A DNA stretch of 64,000 bases from Tenrec ecaudatus (lineage: Eukaryota; Chordata; Mammalia; Afrosoricida; Tenrecidae): the NCBI RefSeq assembly GCF_050624435.1, contig NC_134543.1:125579475-125643474 (forward strand), written 5' to 3'. Positions 1 through 9,985 of the stretch are shown here, one piece after another (positions within the stretch are counted from its first letter, which is position 1; each line of letters opens with the position of its first letter). The translations under genes were made by a program, and so were the position numbers. The notes below the pieces were generated by a model. The model searched no databases, was not told the origin of the DNA, and saw only the letters and a program-made list of their open reading frames with translations.

Positions 1-56
1 ATGTCCCTTTCCTCCACTTTCAAAACCAGCATTTAACTTTCTCTGGTGCCTCACTA

Positions 57-140
57 TTGTTGTTAAGTGCCATTGAATGCATTTCAACTCATAGTGACCC
101 CATGTGACAGAGTAGAACTGTCTCATGGAATCTGCACCTG
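57..140 (-). repeat. AfroSINE/RTE-type 3' tail fragment
   Basis: An antisense 3' tail: a GTT-rich start followed by a 'GTGCCATTGA...CAACTCATAGTGACCCCATG' type core. This core is shared by AfroSINE and the RTE LINE 3' ends elsewhere in the window, so the fragment could belong to either. It abuts a plus-strand AfroSINE. Confidence 0.6.
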
Positions 141-335
141 GTGGCATAGTGGGTACGTGTTGGGCGGCTTACTGCAAGGTCAGCAGTTTGAAACCACCAG
201 CTGCTCCATGGGACAACCACAGAACAACGTGACTTTCTACTCCCAGAAAGAGTGACTGCCTCAGAAACTCACAGGGACAAGACTCTCCTGTCCTATGAGG
301 CAGAATGGGCTCGATGGCAGGGATTTCGGCTTGGG
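141..335 (+). mobile_element. AfroSINE copy
   Basis: A diverged plus-strand AfroSINE. It has the tRNA-like head 'CCTGGTGGCATAGTGGGTA', a B-box-like 'GGTCAGCAGTTTGAAACCA', and the characteristic 'CCAGCTGCTCC' just after it. It ends near 'GGCTCGATGGCAGGGATTT'. It is non-coding; open frames across it are chance. Confidence 0.8.
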
Positions 336-348
336 ACTCTTCACTTGA

Positions 349-560
349 CAGGAACCCTAGTGGTGTAGTAGTTAAGTTCTTACCTGCTAACCAAAAAAGC
401 AGGAACTTTGAAGCCAGCAGCCCTTCTGAGGGAGAAAGATGTGGCAGTCTGCTTCCGCACAGATGTATAGATTTAGAAACCCTGGCCAGCAGTTCTACGC
501 TGTCCTATGGGATTCAGATGAGTTTGAGTCAATTCACCAGCAGGTTTGTTTTTTCTGGTT
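349..560 (+). mobile_element. AfroSINE copy
   Basis: The head is 'GAACCCTAGTGGTGTAGTAG'. The body reads 'GAGAAAGATGTGGCAGTCTG' and 'GCTTCCGCACAGATGTATAG', and the tail is 'GATGAGTTTGAGTCAATTCA' followed by a T/G-rich end. It is close to full length and lies head-to-tail with the preceding copy. Confidence 0.85.
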
Positions 561-1058
561 TTAATATTTACAGGAGCAAGAACATACTCAGGTCTTTCTC
601 CTAGGAAGGTCTTCTTTCCACCAACCTTTTGGCTTGACCCTGGCATCACTAAAGCATTCAACCCTCCCCTACCCAACCCCACACCTCTCTCCTCTAAAGA
701 CCCTGTGACTGTATTGGACCCACTGGGTTCATCCAGGAAACTCTCTCCTCAAAATCCTACGCTTCATCACATCTGCAGAGTGTCTTTTTCCACACACAGA
801 AACACATTCGTACATTTCTACGGTTTAACCACAAATTTGAAAACCCAAGACAAGTACAAAAAAGAGATGGATGCCAGTCTTTTATTCCTAGGCACAGCTT
901 TTCACATAACTATCGTTATATCATTCTGCACCTACCTTGCTTCACATAATAAAGACCCAAGCTGCTATCCGGTCTTTAGGATCACCATTAGAAATGGTTG
1001 CACAAGCTTCCTTTCACTGAGTGTGCTGCCCTTTGGTCAACCTGCCCCTGTTAACTTT
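561..1058. other. Unassigned single-copy-looking sequence
   Basis: A 221-codon frame opens here at 546 and runs to 1211, but it crosses SINE sequence at both ends. I see no recognisable protein motif and no splice-flanked exon, so I treat it as chance. No repeat was recognised. Confidence 0.4.
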
Positions 1059-1175
1059 AGAAGCCCTGGCGCCTCAGTGGGCTGTGCACTGAGAGGTCGG
1101 CAGTTCAAACTCATTAGCAGCTCCGCGGGAGGACAATATGGTAGTGTCAGTTCGTCAGATTGCATCCTTGGGAGC
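1059..1175 (+). mobile_element. AfroSINE, 3'-truncated
   Basis: It begins 'AGAAGCCCTGGCGCCTCAGT' and continues through the B-box-like 'GAGGTCGGCAGTTCAAACTC' and 'GCAGCTCCGCGGGAG'. It then decays before the usual tail. Confidence 0.75.
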
Positions 1176-1206
1176 CCTGGGTTGTCAGTTCAAGACTGTG
1201 CTATAG

Positions 1207-1415
1207 AGTAAAACAAAACTCAAACACACTGCCATCAAGTTGATTCTGACTCATAGGAATCCCGTAGCACAGACAGAATTGCCCCTGTGGGTAACTGTCA
1301 CTCTTTACTGGCATAGAAGGCCTCATCTTTCTCCCACCAAGTAGTTGGTGGTTTTGAACACCTGACCTTGTGGTTAGCAGCCCAAGGCACAACCACTCCA
1401 TCACCAGTGCTCTCT
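1207..1415 (-). mobile_element. AfroSINE copy (antisense)
   Basis: The antisense tail 'CTGCCATCAAGTTGATTCTG' starts the copy after an A-rich run. 'TTTCTCCCACCAAGTAGTTG', 'GGTTAGCAGCCCAAGGCACA' and 'CATCACCAGTGCTC' mark the tRNA-like head at the right. It is essentially complete. Confidence 0.9.
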
Positions 1416-1417
1416 AC

Positions 1418-1815
1418 TCTGCCACTGAGTCAATGCTGACTCCTAGCAACCCCCTGTGGGTTTCCAAGACTGTAATTTTTTAATCATTTTATTAGGGGCA
1501 CATACAACTCATATCACAATCCATACATAGGTCAATTGTGTAAAGCACATTTGTACATTCATTGCCCTCATCTTTGTCAAAACATTTGCTCTCCACTTAA
1601 GCCCCTGGCATCAGCTCCTCATTTTCCTCCTCCCTCTCCACTCCCCCTCCCTTATGAACCCTTGATAATTCATAAACTATTATTTTGTCATATCTTACAC
1701 TGTCCGACGATTCGAAGACTGTAATTGTTTACAGGAGTAAAAAGACCAATCTTTCTCCCACAGAGCTGATGGTTTTGAACTGTCAACCAGGCGGACTGCA
1801 GCTAGAGGGTCGCTT
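1418..1815 (-). mobile_element. AfroSINE split by an L1 3'-end insertion
   Basis: The antisense tail lies at 1418-1477 and the body resumes at 1715-1815 ('TTTCTCCCACAGAGCTGATG'). The two halves are separated by a 237-bp LINE insertion. A 12-bp TSD, AAGACTGTAATT, is present at 1466-1477 and 1715-1726, which places the SINE before the LINE in time. Confidence 0.9.
1478..1714 (-). mobile_element. Tenrec-type L1 3' end, 5'-truncated, 237 bp
   Basis: It starts with a T-run (antisense A-tail), then 'CATTTTATTAGGGGCACATA', and runs to 'CATATCTTACACTGTCCGAC'. It is flanked by a 12-bp TSD in the host AfroSINE, so it is a standard 5'-truncated target-primed reverse-transcription insertion. Confidence 0.9.
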
Positions 1816-1884
1816 TAAATCAGAATGGACTTGGCATGTAAATCAGAATGGGTTTTTAGTGGGCATGTTGTAGACTGGGAGGCT

Positions 1885-1998
1885 CTGGGGGTGCAAATAG
1901 TGAACACGTTCAGCGGCTAACTGAAAGGCTGGAGGTCCAAGTTCACTCACAAAGAAAGGCTAGAAATTATACTCCTGAAAAAATTACCCATTACGTCT
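1885..1998 (+). mobile_element. AfroSINE, second subfamily, 3'-truncated
   Basis: This subfamily has the head 'GGGGGTGCAAATAGTGAACA', then 'CAGCGGCTAACTGAAAGGCT' and 'GGAGGTCCAAGTTCACTCAC'. The 'TGCAAATAGTTAA' head separates it from the 'GGTGGCACAGTGG' subfamily. Its 3' half is replaced by the adjoining LINE fragment. Confidence 0.8.
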
Positions 1999-2775
1999 TA
2001 AAGGCTTGAAGATAAACCAGCGGCCATCTGGTTCAGAAGCAACAAAGCCCACATGGAAGAAGCACACCAGCCTGTGTGATCATGAGGTGTTGAAGGGATC
2101 AGGTGTCAGGCATCAAGAACAAAAAATCATATCATTGTGAATGAGGGGGAGTGGAAACCTAAAGCCCATCTGTAGGCAATTGGACATCCCCTTAGGGAAG
2201 GGTCTCGGGGAGGATATGAACCAGTCAGGGTGCAGTGTAGCAACAATGAAGCATACAATTTTCCTCTAGTTCCTAAATGCTTCCTCCCTCTCCCGCCCAC
2301 CACCACTAACATGATCCCAATTTTACCTTAAAAATCTCCCTAGACCAGACGATGTACACGGGTACAGATAGGAACTGGAAACACAGGGAATCCTGAGCAG
2401 ATGATCTCTTCAGGACCAGTGGTAAGAGCAGTGATACTGGCAGGTTGGAGGGAGGGTGGGGTGGAAAGAAAGAACTGATTACAAGGATCTACTTATAACC
2501 TCCTCCCTGGGTGACAGACAACAGAAAAGTGGGTGAAGGGAGACATCGGGCAGTGTAAGATATGGCAAAATAATAATTTATAAATTATGAAGGGTTCATG
2601 AGGGTGGGAGGAGCGGGGAGGGAGCAGGAAAATGAGGACCTGATGCCAGGGGCTTAAATGGAGAGCAAATGTTTTGAGAATGATGTTGGCAACAAATGTA
2701 CAAATGTGCTTGACACATGGATGTATGTATGGATTGTGATAAGAGTTGTACAAGCCCCCAATAAAATGATTTTTT
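1999..2775 (+). mobile_element. Tenrec-type L1 3' end, about 780 bp
   Basis: It runs from 'GTCTTAAAGGCTTGAAGATA' through 'GAAGCACACCAGCCTGTGTG', 'CATCCCCTTAGGGAAGGGTC' and the polypurine segment to 'AATAAAATGATTTTTTAAA'. It carries the AATAAA signal just before the A/T-rich end. There is no coding capacity. Confidence 0.88.
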
Positions 2776-2995
2776 AAATGTTTAAGGAGCTATCACCAAG
2801 GTGTTTTAGCATACAAAACTGAAGGCCAGCCACCACCTCTGAGATTGGAAACGAGCAGGAGTCCTCTCCGCAGAGGCTAGCGCTGGGTCCTCCTTCCCAG
2901 CATCTCTTCCTCCTGGATGAAGTAGTGACCTACACCCCTGAGTTTTCAGAGGGTGTGACCTTCTCTAATTTTACACGCTCTATGTTACAGCAAAG

Positions 2996-3190
2996 GAGCC
3001 CTGCTGGCACAATGGCTACTAACCAAAAAGTTAATGGTTCAAACCCACCAGCTGCTCTGAGGAAGAAAGATGTGGCTGTCTGCTTATGTAACAACTGTAG
3101 CCTTGGAAACCCCGGGGGGCAGTCCTACTTTGTGCTCTCTGGTTGCTGAGTTGGACTTGACTCAACAGCAATGATTTTGTTTGGTTGGTT
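2996..3190 (+). mobile_element. AfroSINE copy
   Basis: The head is 'GGAGCCCTGCTGGCACAATG', followed by 'AATGGTTCAAACCCACCAGC' and 'GAAAGATGTGGCTGTCTGCT'. The tail is 'GTTGGACTTGACTCAACAGC' with a (TTGG)n-like end. Full length. Confidence 0.9.
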
Positions 3191-3397
3191 GGTGTCTTGT
3201 GTGACAACAAAAGGAACCCAGTTGGTTCAGGTTCTGTACCACATGGACTAGTTTGTCCATTTAGGAAGAAAAAGTGGTGGTGGGGTCTTTATTGATTGAA
3301 TATGTGTTATGGATGTTATTCATGGGTTATATACTTTATAGCCATTTTCTTGTATTTTGATAAAATAATTTTGCTGATAAAAAATGATTTCTGTTAT

Positions 3398-3500
3398 TAC
3401 AACCCTTTTAAAGGTAAGGAAATGGGGCCTCAGAAAAGGTAAGGAATTCTCCCAAGGCCACACAGCTAAAAAGTGGCAAAGTCAAGATGTCAGGCCCGAT
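3398..3500 (-). mobile_element. MIR (antisense)
   Basis: The antisense MIR core is readable: 'GGAAATGGGGCCTCAGAAAA' followed by 'CCAAGGCCACACAGCTAAAA' and 'GTGGCAAAGTCAAGATGTCA'. It is old and diverged, as expected for MIR. Confidence 0.8.
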
Positions 3501-3912
3501 TTTGTCTGACTCCACAGGAGGTTCCTCCACCACCATATTAGGTAGTGCCGCAGGCTAAACATACAGCACCGTGCCAGTGTGTTACGCATTAAAGCCCCGG
3601 GCCATAGGGAACCGCAACATGGCACATCTGTTAAGCTGCCTTCTGTACATTCAAAGAAAAAAGCAAGGTGAACCCTTCAACAGCGTTTGGCCTTGAAAGA
3701 ATGTAGCCGAGATCATGAAGGGGGTGGCATATGTACCTTCCCCACACATTCTTTCACTGTCTGGAAAATAACAGGAGGAAATCCATGTGTGATGGGGTTC
3801 AGGCTCCTGGTTTCTCTCCCAGAACAGAAAACGAGTGCACTGGGGACCCCAGCATCCTTCCAGTATAGGAGGCCAGTGCCTCTCAACATCAAGGCGTTCC
3901 CCCAATGTGGGG

Positions 3913-4135
3913 CTTGTTTACCTTCAAGCCTTGTTTACCTTCAAGCTTGTTGACGTGCTTGTTTACCTTCAAGCCTTGAAGACCTGTTTGTTTACCTTGA
4001 AGCCTTGAAGACCCCAGACACTATATCTTTTGATAGCTGGGCCTCTATCAGCTTTCTTCACCACTTTTGCTTATGCACCCGTTTGTTGGGAAGGTGAGCA
4101 TCATGGAATGCCAGCTGAATAGAACAAAGCACCGA
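3913..4135 (-). mobile_element. L1 3'-region fragment with local tandem expansion
   Basis: An internal piece of the L1 3' region in antisense: 'AAGACCCCAGACACTATATC', 'TTTTGATAGCTGGGCCTCTA', 'GAAGGTGAGCATCATGGAAT'. At its left end the unit 'CTTGTTTACCTTCAAGC' is repeated at 3913, 3930 and 3958 with a decayed fourth copy near 3987, where other copies of the family have one. Confidence 0.85.
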
Positions 4136-5420
4136 TGTAATGTTTTAGCTACAATGCTGAGCCAGTCTCAAGGTCAAGAGGCTGCACCCCGAGACATGGA
4201 CACTTCAGCATAGAACCCAGCAGGGCTTGCAGGCCACCCCCTCAGCCTCAGGAGACCTCCGCCTCAGAGACCAGTTTACAGCTGTGACCCCTACTGTCTG
4301 CACCTTTCTATTCCCTCACTACTGATTCTGACCCTTCCATGGCACCCACTCTGCTCTTCAGCCGCAGATAATCGTTATTACTATGGTTAATAGTGGTAGC
4401 AGCAATGTGAGTAAATACTGCTGTTATTTACCAAACCGTTCCTACACTGTAGTGAGGAGTCGCAGTGTCGCAGTGGGTTACATATTGATAGGCTAACTGA
4501 AAAGTCAGAAGTTAAAATCCAGTGGTCAGATTAAAATAACGTAACAACTGGTTTGCTTCACTAATGACCATTTTAAGCATATAAAAAAGATGTACTGAAA
4601 GGTAGCTTATTACTTCATATAGTTAATAAATAAGCACAATAAAAGAGGCACATGAAATTAGATCGTGAATTCTAAAATAGTAGTAAAAAATATTAAGTAA
4701 TACCTGACCAACGCAACCAATGAAACTGTTAAGATATTTCCACACTGCTTCTTGATTGGTATCCTCACTTGCAGTACTCACTTTTATCCAGTCACCATTG
4801 ACTGTAGGAATGATCCTTAGAAATCTTTTCACTGTAGGAGCAGGATTTCATTCCTTAAGGTAGGCCAATTAGACAACAATCATTCTGTTTGACTTACCTT
4901 CTCTCAACATATTATATTCATCTTTGAAAAGCCCCTTTCTTCTTCGGCTGAGCTTACAGCAATTGCTCGGACAATATTTTTTGCTCTTCATTTTGAGGAA
5001 TTGCATCGTTCACTCATTATATTGCTTAGAAATTTGGGGAGTAACACAAAGCTGAACTGAATGACAGCACATTACCCTCTGCTTGTTAGGCACATTTTCT
5101 CTTTCTGTTATGTTTGTTTACTGATGTAAGCAACACAAGGGGATAACAATGTGACACTTCAACAAAAGTATAAGGAGTTTTTTAAAAAACGAATAAATAA
5201 ATAAAGATTACAAGCATAGTTGCATTAGATTTTTTTTATGCTTAAGGATGGAATGAACACTGCCACAGGTGCTTAGAATATGCTATTGCACAGATGAAGG
5301 TTCAAAGAGAGAGAGAGGAATTTGTGATTTCCTCATTGGGTGGCTGCTCAGTCGCCCGCTTTAGAAAGGGAAGTGACAAGTGCAACTTTAACTACTGGCT
5401 CAAAAAATCAACAACAACTT
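4136..5420. other. Mostly unassigned; faint SINE trace at 4455-4540
   Basis: A diverged AfroSINE head is visible at 4455-4540 ('GTGTCGCAGTGGGTTACATA'). The rest is AT-rich, with a short (AAAT)n run near 5190. No coding exon or repeat was identified. Confidence 0.4.
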
Positions 5421-5422
5421 AG

Positions 5423-5590
5423 GAATGGTTCTGCTGAGCCTTCGGCTGACTGAACCCCATCACTGTTCACACCCGGCAGTTGCTCTGAGGGGGCAGATGA
5501 TGCTGTCTGCAGAAATTCAAAGGGGCAGTTCTGCTCTGCCCACAGGCTCACTAGGAGTTGGAATCAGCAGAAGCAGTGGGGTTACATTGC
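5423..5590 (+). mobile_element. AfroSINE, diverged
   Basis: The tail half is clearest: 'GGCAGTTCTGCTCTGCCCAC' and 'CACTAGGAGTTGGAATCAGC'. The head is degraded ('CTGCTGAGCCTTCGGCTGAC'). Confidence 0.7.
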
Positions 5591-5624
5591 TGGTAATACG
5601 CTGAGTGCTTTAGTAGCATCATTT

Positions 5625-6695
5625 TTTAAAATGTTACTTTTAAGTCATTTTATTGGGGCTCATACAACTTTTATAACAATCCATACGTCCATCCATTGTG
5701 TCAAGCATATTTGTACATTTGTTGCCCTCATCATTCTCAAAACATTTGCTTTCTACTTGAGCCCTTGGTATCAGCTCTTCATTTTTCCGTCCCTCCCAGC
5801 TCCCCCTATTCCTCATGAACCTTTGATAATTTATAAATTATTATTATTTTGCCATGTCTTATACTGTAAGACGTCTCCCTTCACCCGCTTTTCTGTTGTC
5901 TGTTCCCCAGGGAGGAGGTTATATGTAGATCCTTGTAATCGGTTCCCCCTTTCCATTCCACCCTGCCAATATCGCCACTCTCACCTTTGGTCCTGAAGGG
6001 ATCATCTGTCCTGGATTCCCCGTGTTTCCAGTTCTTATCTGTACCAGTGTACATCCTCTGGTCTAGCCAGATTTGTAAAGTAGAATTGGGATCATGATAG
6101 TGGGGAGCAAGGGGAGGAAACATGTAAGAACTAGAGGAAGGTTGTATGTTTCCTCATTGCTACACTGCACCCTGACTGGCTCATCTCCTCCCTGATACCC
6201 TTCTGTAAGAGGATGTCCAGTTGCCTACAGATGGGTCTTGGGTCCCCAATCTGCACTCCCCCTCACTCACAATGATTTGATTTCTTGTTCTTTGATGTCT
6301 GATACTTGATCCCTTTGGCATCTCGTGATCACACAAACTGGTGTGCTAATTCCATGTGGGCTTTGTTGTTTCTGAGCTAGATGGCCTTAAAGTCTTGAAG
6401 ACCCCAGATGCGATATCTTTTGATAGCTGGGTCTCTATCAGCTTTCTTCACCACTTTTGCTTATGCATCCGTTTGTCTTCAGCAATCATGTCGGGAAGGT
6501 GAGCATCATAGAATGCCAGCTTAATAGAACAAACTATTCTTGCATTGAGGGAGTATTTGAGTGGAGGCCCAATGTCCATCTGCTACCTTAATACTAAACC
6601 TATAAATATATGCACATAGATCTATCTCCCCATCCTCATATATAAATTTATTTACATATGTACATGTCTTTATTTAGACCTCTATAAATGCCTGG
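5625..6695 (-). mobile_element. Tenrec-type L1 3' end, about 1.07 kb
   Basis: It begins at the antisense 3' end 'TTTTATTGGGGCTCATACAA' and runs continuously through 'TTCACCCGCTTTTCTGTTGT', 'CACCCTGACTGGCTCATCTC' and 'TTGAAGACCCCAGATGCGAT' to 'TACATGTCTTTATTTAGACC'. It is one of the longest uninterrupted copies, so it is useful for a consensus of the ORF-less 3' region. Confidence 0.9.
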
Positions 6696-6699
6696 CATC

Positions 6700-6795
6700 A
6701 TTTTATTTTATCTTCACAAAACCCATTTACACACGAGGAAATGAGATTCTGGGATATACGTCACCCTGAGTAACAGAGCAGGCATTAGAATTCAT
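6700..6795 (-). mobile_element. MIR-like fragment (antisense)
   Basis: 'TTTTATCTTCACAAAACCCA' and 'ACACGAGGAAATGAGATTCT' resemble the antisense MIR 3' core. The fragment is wedged between two L1 ends of opposite orientation and is strongly diverged. Confidence 0.5.
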
Positions 6796-6796
6796 G

Positions 6797-7034
6797 TCTG
6801 TAAAGTGGGTGAAGCAGGACATTGGACAGTGTAAGACAAGGAAAAAAATTTAAAAATTATCAAGTGTTCGTGAGGGAGGGAGGGTGGGGGAGGGAAGGGA
6901 AAAATTCAGGAGCTGATACCAAGGCCTCAAGTAGAAAGCAAATGTTTTGAGAATGATGATGTCAACAAATGTACAAATTTGCTTGACACAATGGATGCAT
7001 GGATAATGTTAAGAGTTGTACGAGCCTCCAATCC
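6797..7034 (+). mobile_element. Tenrec-type L1 3' end, lacking its tail
   Basis: It starts 'GTAAAGTGGGTGAAGCAGGA' and continues through the polypurine segment and 'TTGAGAATGATGATGTCAAC' to 'AGTTGTACGAGCCTCCAAT'. It stops just short of the AATAAA and A-tail and is followed at once by the upstream part of a second copy. Confidence 0.85.
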
Positions 7035-7868
7035 CAGTTGTCAAAATATATAGAATCTGGGGTCCCATAGGCTGGAAGATAAACAAGGGGCCATCTAACT
7101 GAGAAACAACAAAGCCCACATGGAAAATGCACACCAGCCTGTGAGATGACAAGGCATCGAAGGGATCAGGTATCAGGCATCAAAGACCAAATAAATAAAT
7201 AAGTAAATAAATAATCATAGCATTGTTAATGAGGGGGAGTGCAGAGTGGAAACCCAGGGCCCATCTGGGGGGAAATTGGACATCTCATTGCAGAAGGGCT
7301 GTGGGGAGGTGACAAGCCAGTCAGAAAGCAGTGTAGGAACGATGAAATATACAATTTTCCTCTAATTCCTAAATGCTTCCTCGCCCCACCCAACTATCGT
7401 GATCCCAATTCTACCTTACAAATCTAGCTAGACCACAGGATGTACACTGGTACAGATAGGAACTGGAAACACAGGGAATCCAGGACATGATCCCTCAGGA
7501 CCAGTGGTGAGAGTGGTGACATTGGGAGGGTGGAGGGAGGGTGAGGGAGAAAAGGGGAGCAGATGACAAGGTCTACATGTAACCTCCTCCCTGGGAGACA
7601 GACAGTGGAGAACTGGGTGAAGGAGATGTCGGATGGTGTAAGATATGATAAAATAATAATTATTTATAAATTATCAAGGGTTCAGGGGAAGGGGGGAGCA
7701 GGGAGAGAGGGGCAAAAGTAAGGAGCTGATACACAAGGGCTCAAGAAGAAAGCAGGTGTTTTGAGGATGATGATGGCAACATATGTACGAATGTGCTGGA
7801 CACAAATGATGTATGTACGGATTGTGAAAAGAGTTGTATGAGCCCCTAATAAAATGATTTTTTTAAAA
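7035..7868 (+). mobile_element. Tenrec-type L1 3' end, about 830 bp
   Basis: It starts at 'CCCAGTTGTCAAAATATATA' and runs to 'GCCCCTAATAAAATGATTTT' plus a short A/T end. It is directly downstream of, and in the same orientation as, the tail-less 6797-7034 copy. The pair could be one insertion of a tandem-unit source, as argued for 49116-51232. Confidence 0.87.
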
Positions 7869-8002
7869 GGATTTAAAAAATCCATGCCTGTCTGTCTCCA
7901 AGACCCATGTTCTTTTTTGTTTTCTTTCTTCTTTTTACAAAGTTCTTTATTTTCTCTTTATGTGAAAATATTCTTATTTCTACTTCATACTGGAGGGGTA
8001 AT

Positions 8003-8518
8003 TTTAAAAATCATTTTATTAGGAGCTCATACAACTCTTATCAGAATCCATACATACATCAATTGTGTAAAGCACATTTGTACATTTATTGTCCTCATCA
8101 TTCTCAAAACATTTGCTCTCCACCCAAGCCCCTGGCATCAGTTCATTTTTCCCTCCCTCCCCGTTCCCCCCTCATTCATGAACCCTTGATAATTTATAAA
8201 TGACTATTTTGTCATATCTTGCCATGTCCAGCATCTCCCTTCACCCACTTTTCTGTTATCCATCCCCCAGGAAGGAGGTCACATATAGATCCTTGTAATC
8301 GGTTCCCCCTTTCCAACCCATCCTCCCTCTACCCTCCCAGTATCGCCACTCACACCACTGGTCCTAAAGGGATCATCCTCCCTGGATTCCCTGTGTTTCC
8401 AGTTCCTATCTGTACCAGTGTACATCCTCTGGTCCAGCCATATTTGTAAGGTCAAATTGGGATCATGATAGTGGGAGATGAGGAAGCATGTAGGAACTAG
8501 AGGAAAGTTGTATGTTTC
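8003..8518 (-). mobile_element. Tenrec-type L1 3' end, about 515 bp
   Basis: The antisense tail 'AAAAATCATTTTATTAGGAG' starts it. It continues to 'GCATGTAGGAACTAGAGGAA', where another antisense L1 tail interrupts or abuts it. Confidence 0.87.
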
Positions 8519-8655
8519 TTTTTTTTAAACATTTTATTAGGGACTCATACAACTTATCACAATCCATACATACATCAATTGTGTAACGGGCTTAAGTGGA
8601 GAGCAAATGATGAGGACAAAGAACGTAAAGATGTGCTTTACACAATTGAGGTGTG
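8519..8655. mobile_element. Two short L1 3'-end pieces in opposite orientation
   Basis: At 8519-8586 an antisense tail is present ('AAACATTTTATTAGGGACTC'). At 8587-8655 the same 3'-terminal region is read in the sense direction ('GGGCTTAAGTGGAGAGCAAA', 'GTGCTTTACACAATTGAGGT'). The pieces face each other, which suggests a 5' inversion (twin priming) or a small rearrangement. Confidence 0.75.
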
Positions 8656-8656
8656 C

Positions 8657-9471
8657 ACCCAATGATAGGATTTTTTGTTCTTTGATGCCTGATAACTGAT
8701 CCCTTTGGCACCTCATGATCACGCAGGCTGGCGTTCTTCCCCATCCTCATAAATATATTTACATATGTACATGCCCTTTGCCTCCTAGCTCTTTCCTCTA
8801 TTTCCCTTGACTTTCCTCCTGTCCCACTATCATGCTCCGTCCCCACCTGGGTTTCAGGTCTACCTATTCGTTACCTTACCCTTGATCATGCCCTACCAGG
8901 CCTGTCACACCCACCTCACCACCAATTTGGATCCCTTGTTGTTCCCTTGTCCCTGGATTTGTTAACACCACTTCCTTACTCCCCACGTCCCCCTATTCCA
9001 TGTCCCTCGGAACTGTCGGTCCCGTTGTTTTTCCTTCAGATAGTTCATCCAGCCTATCTTATTTAGACAGACCTTCGGAGATAACAACATGCACAAACAC
9101 AAGAGAGAGCAAAACCAAGCAACAGTGTACAACAAAACAACAACAACAAACCACTGACAAAGAACAAAACTAAACACAACAAGAAAGAAAAGCTTGTAGT
9201 TAGTTCAAGGATCGTTTGTTGGCCTTTAGGAGTGTTTTCCAGTCCAGTCTGTTGAGGCACCACGGCCTGACCTCAAAGTCCACTTTCAGCACTCCCTGGG
9301 GACCTTGCCACTCCATTCCCTTGCTGTTCCGCTGCACTCCCCCAGTGCTTTGCCTCGATGTGGTGGGATCAGGTCAGGTGTAATTCCCACACTGTGTCTC
9401 TGGTGCTGTCCCCTGCAGGGCCATGAAGATCCATGTTCTTAACTGCCATGTTGACTCCCTCTTTATAGAAA
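8657..9471 (-). mobile_element. L1 3'-region, upstream portion, with internal deletion
   Basis: It starts 'CACCCAATGATAGGATTTTT', then jumps at about 8737 to 'CCCCATCCTCATAAATATAT', skipping several hundred bases present in other copies. It extends further upstream than any other copy, to 'CATGTTGACTCCCTCTTTAT'. On the minus strand a 38-codon frame (9200-9315) sits in this upstream part; I do not recognise it and it may be chance or the end of a degraded ORF. Confidence 0.75.
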
Positions 9472-9480
9472 ATGGATTTT

Positions 9481-9783
9481 CTTTCTTTCTTTTTTTAAAA
9501 TGCTTTTATTGGTGGCTCTTACATTTCTTATCACAATCCTCACATTCCTCCAACGTGTCAAGCACATTTGCACGTATGCCACCATCATCATTTTCAAAGC
9601 ATTCTCTTCCCACTTGAGCCCCTGATATCCACTCCCCATTCCTTCCCCTCCCTTCCCTGGAATCCCTCCCTCACGAACCCTTGATAAGTTATAGATTATT
9701 TTTCCATATCTTACATCGTCCTCCGTTGCCCTCACCCACTTTTCCATTATCGCCTCCCTGGGAGGGGGTTCTAGGTTGGGAAC
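9481..9783 (-). mobile_element. Older L1 3'-end subfamily, 303 bp
   Basis: The antisense end reads 'TGCTTTTATTGGTGGCTCTT', differing from the main 'TTTTATTAGGGGCTCAT' type. ATGGATTTT at 9472-9480 and 9784-9792 is a direct repeat consistent with the TSD. Confidence 0.85.
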
Positions 9784-9810
9784 ATGGATTTTTTATCTTT
9801 TCCTAGGAAT

Positions 9811-9985
9811 CCTTGTGGGGTGCAAATAGTTAATGCTCTTGGCTGCTAATCAAAGGTTGGACATTCACATAGAAGAGTCTCAAAAGAGAGGCTGAAGGTC
9901 GACTTCTGAAGAAGCGCCCTCAGAAGCCTGAAGGAGCACTCTCCTGCGGGCCTCACGGGAGCACAGCGCTCATCGGCAATTGGGA
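9811..9985 (+). mobile_element. AfroSINE, second subfamily
   Basis: The head is 'CCTTGTGGGGTGCAAATAGT', followed by 'TTGGCTGCTAATCAAAGGTT' and 'GGTCGACTTCTGAAGAAGCG'. The tail is recognisable but diverged ('GCGCTCATCGGCAATTGGG'). Confidence 0.85.

Noticed and set aside
546-1211. A 221-codon plus-strand frame, the longest in the window
   Set aside because: It starts in an AfroSINE tail and ends in another AfroSINE. No motif, and no evidence of an exon between them.
9200-9315. A 38-codon minus-strand frame in the far-upstream part of the L1 3' region
   Set aside because: It reads like plausible protein but I recognise nothing in it, only one clear copy is available in the window, and its length is within chance.
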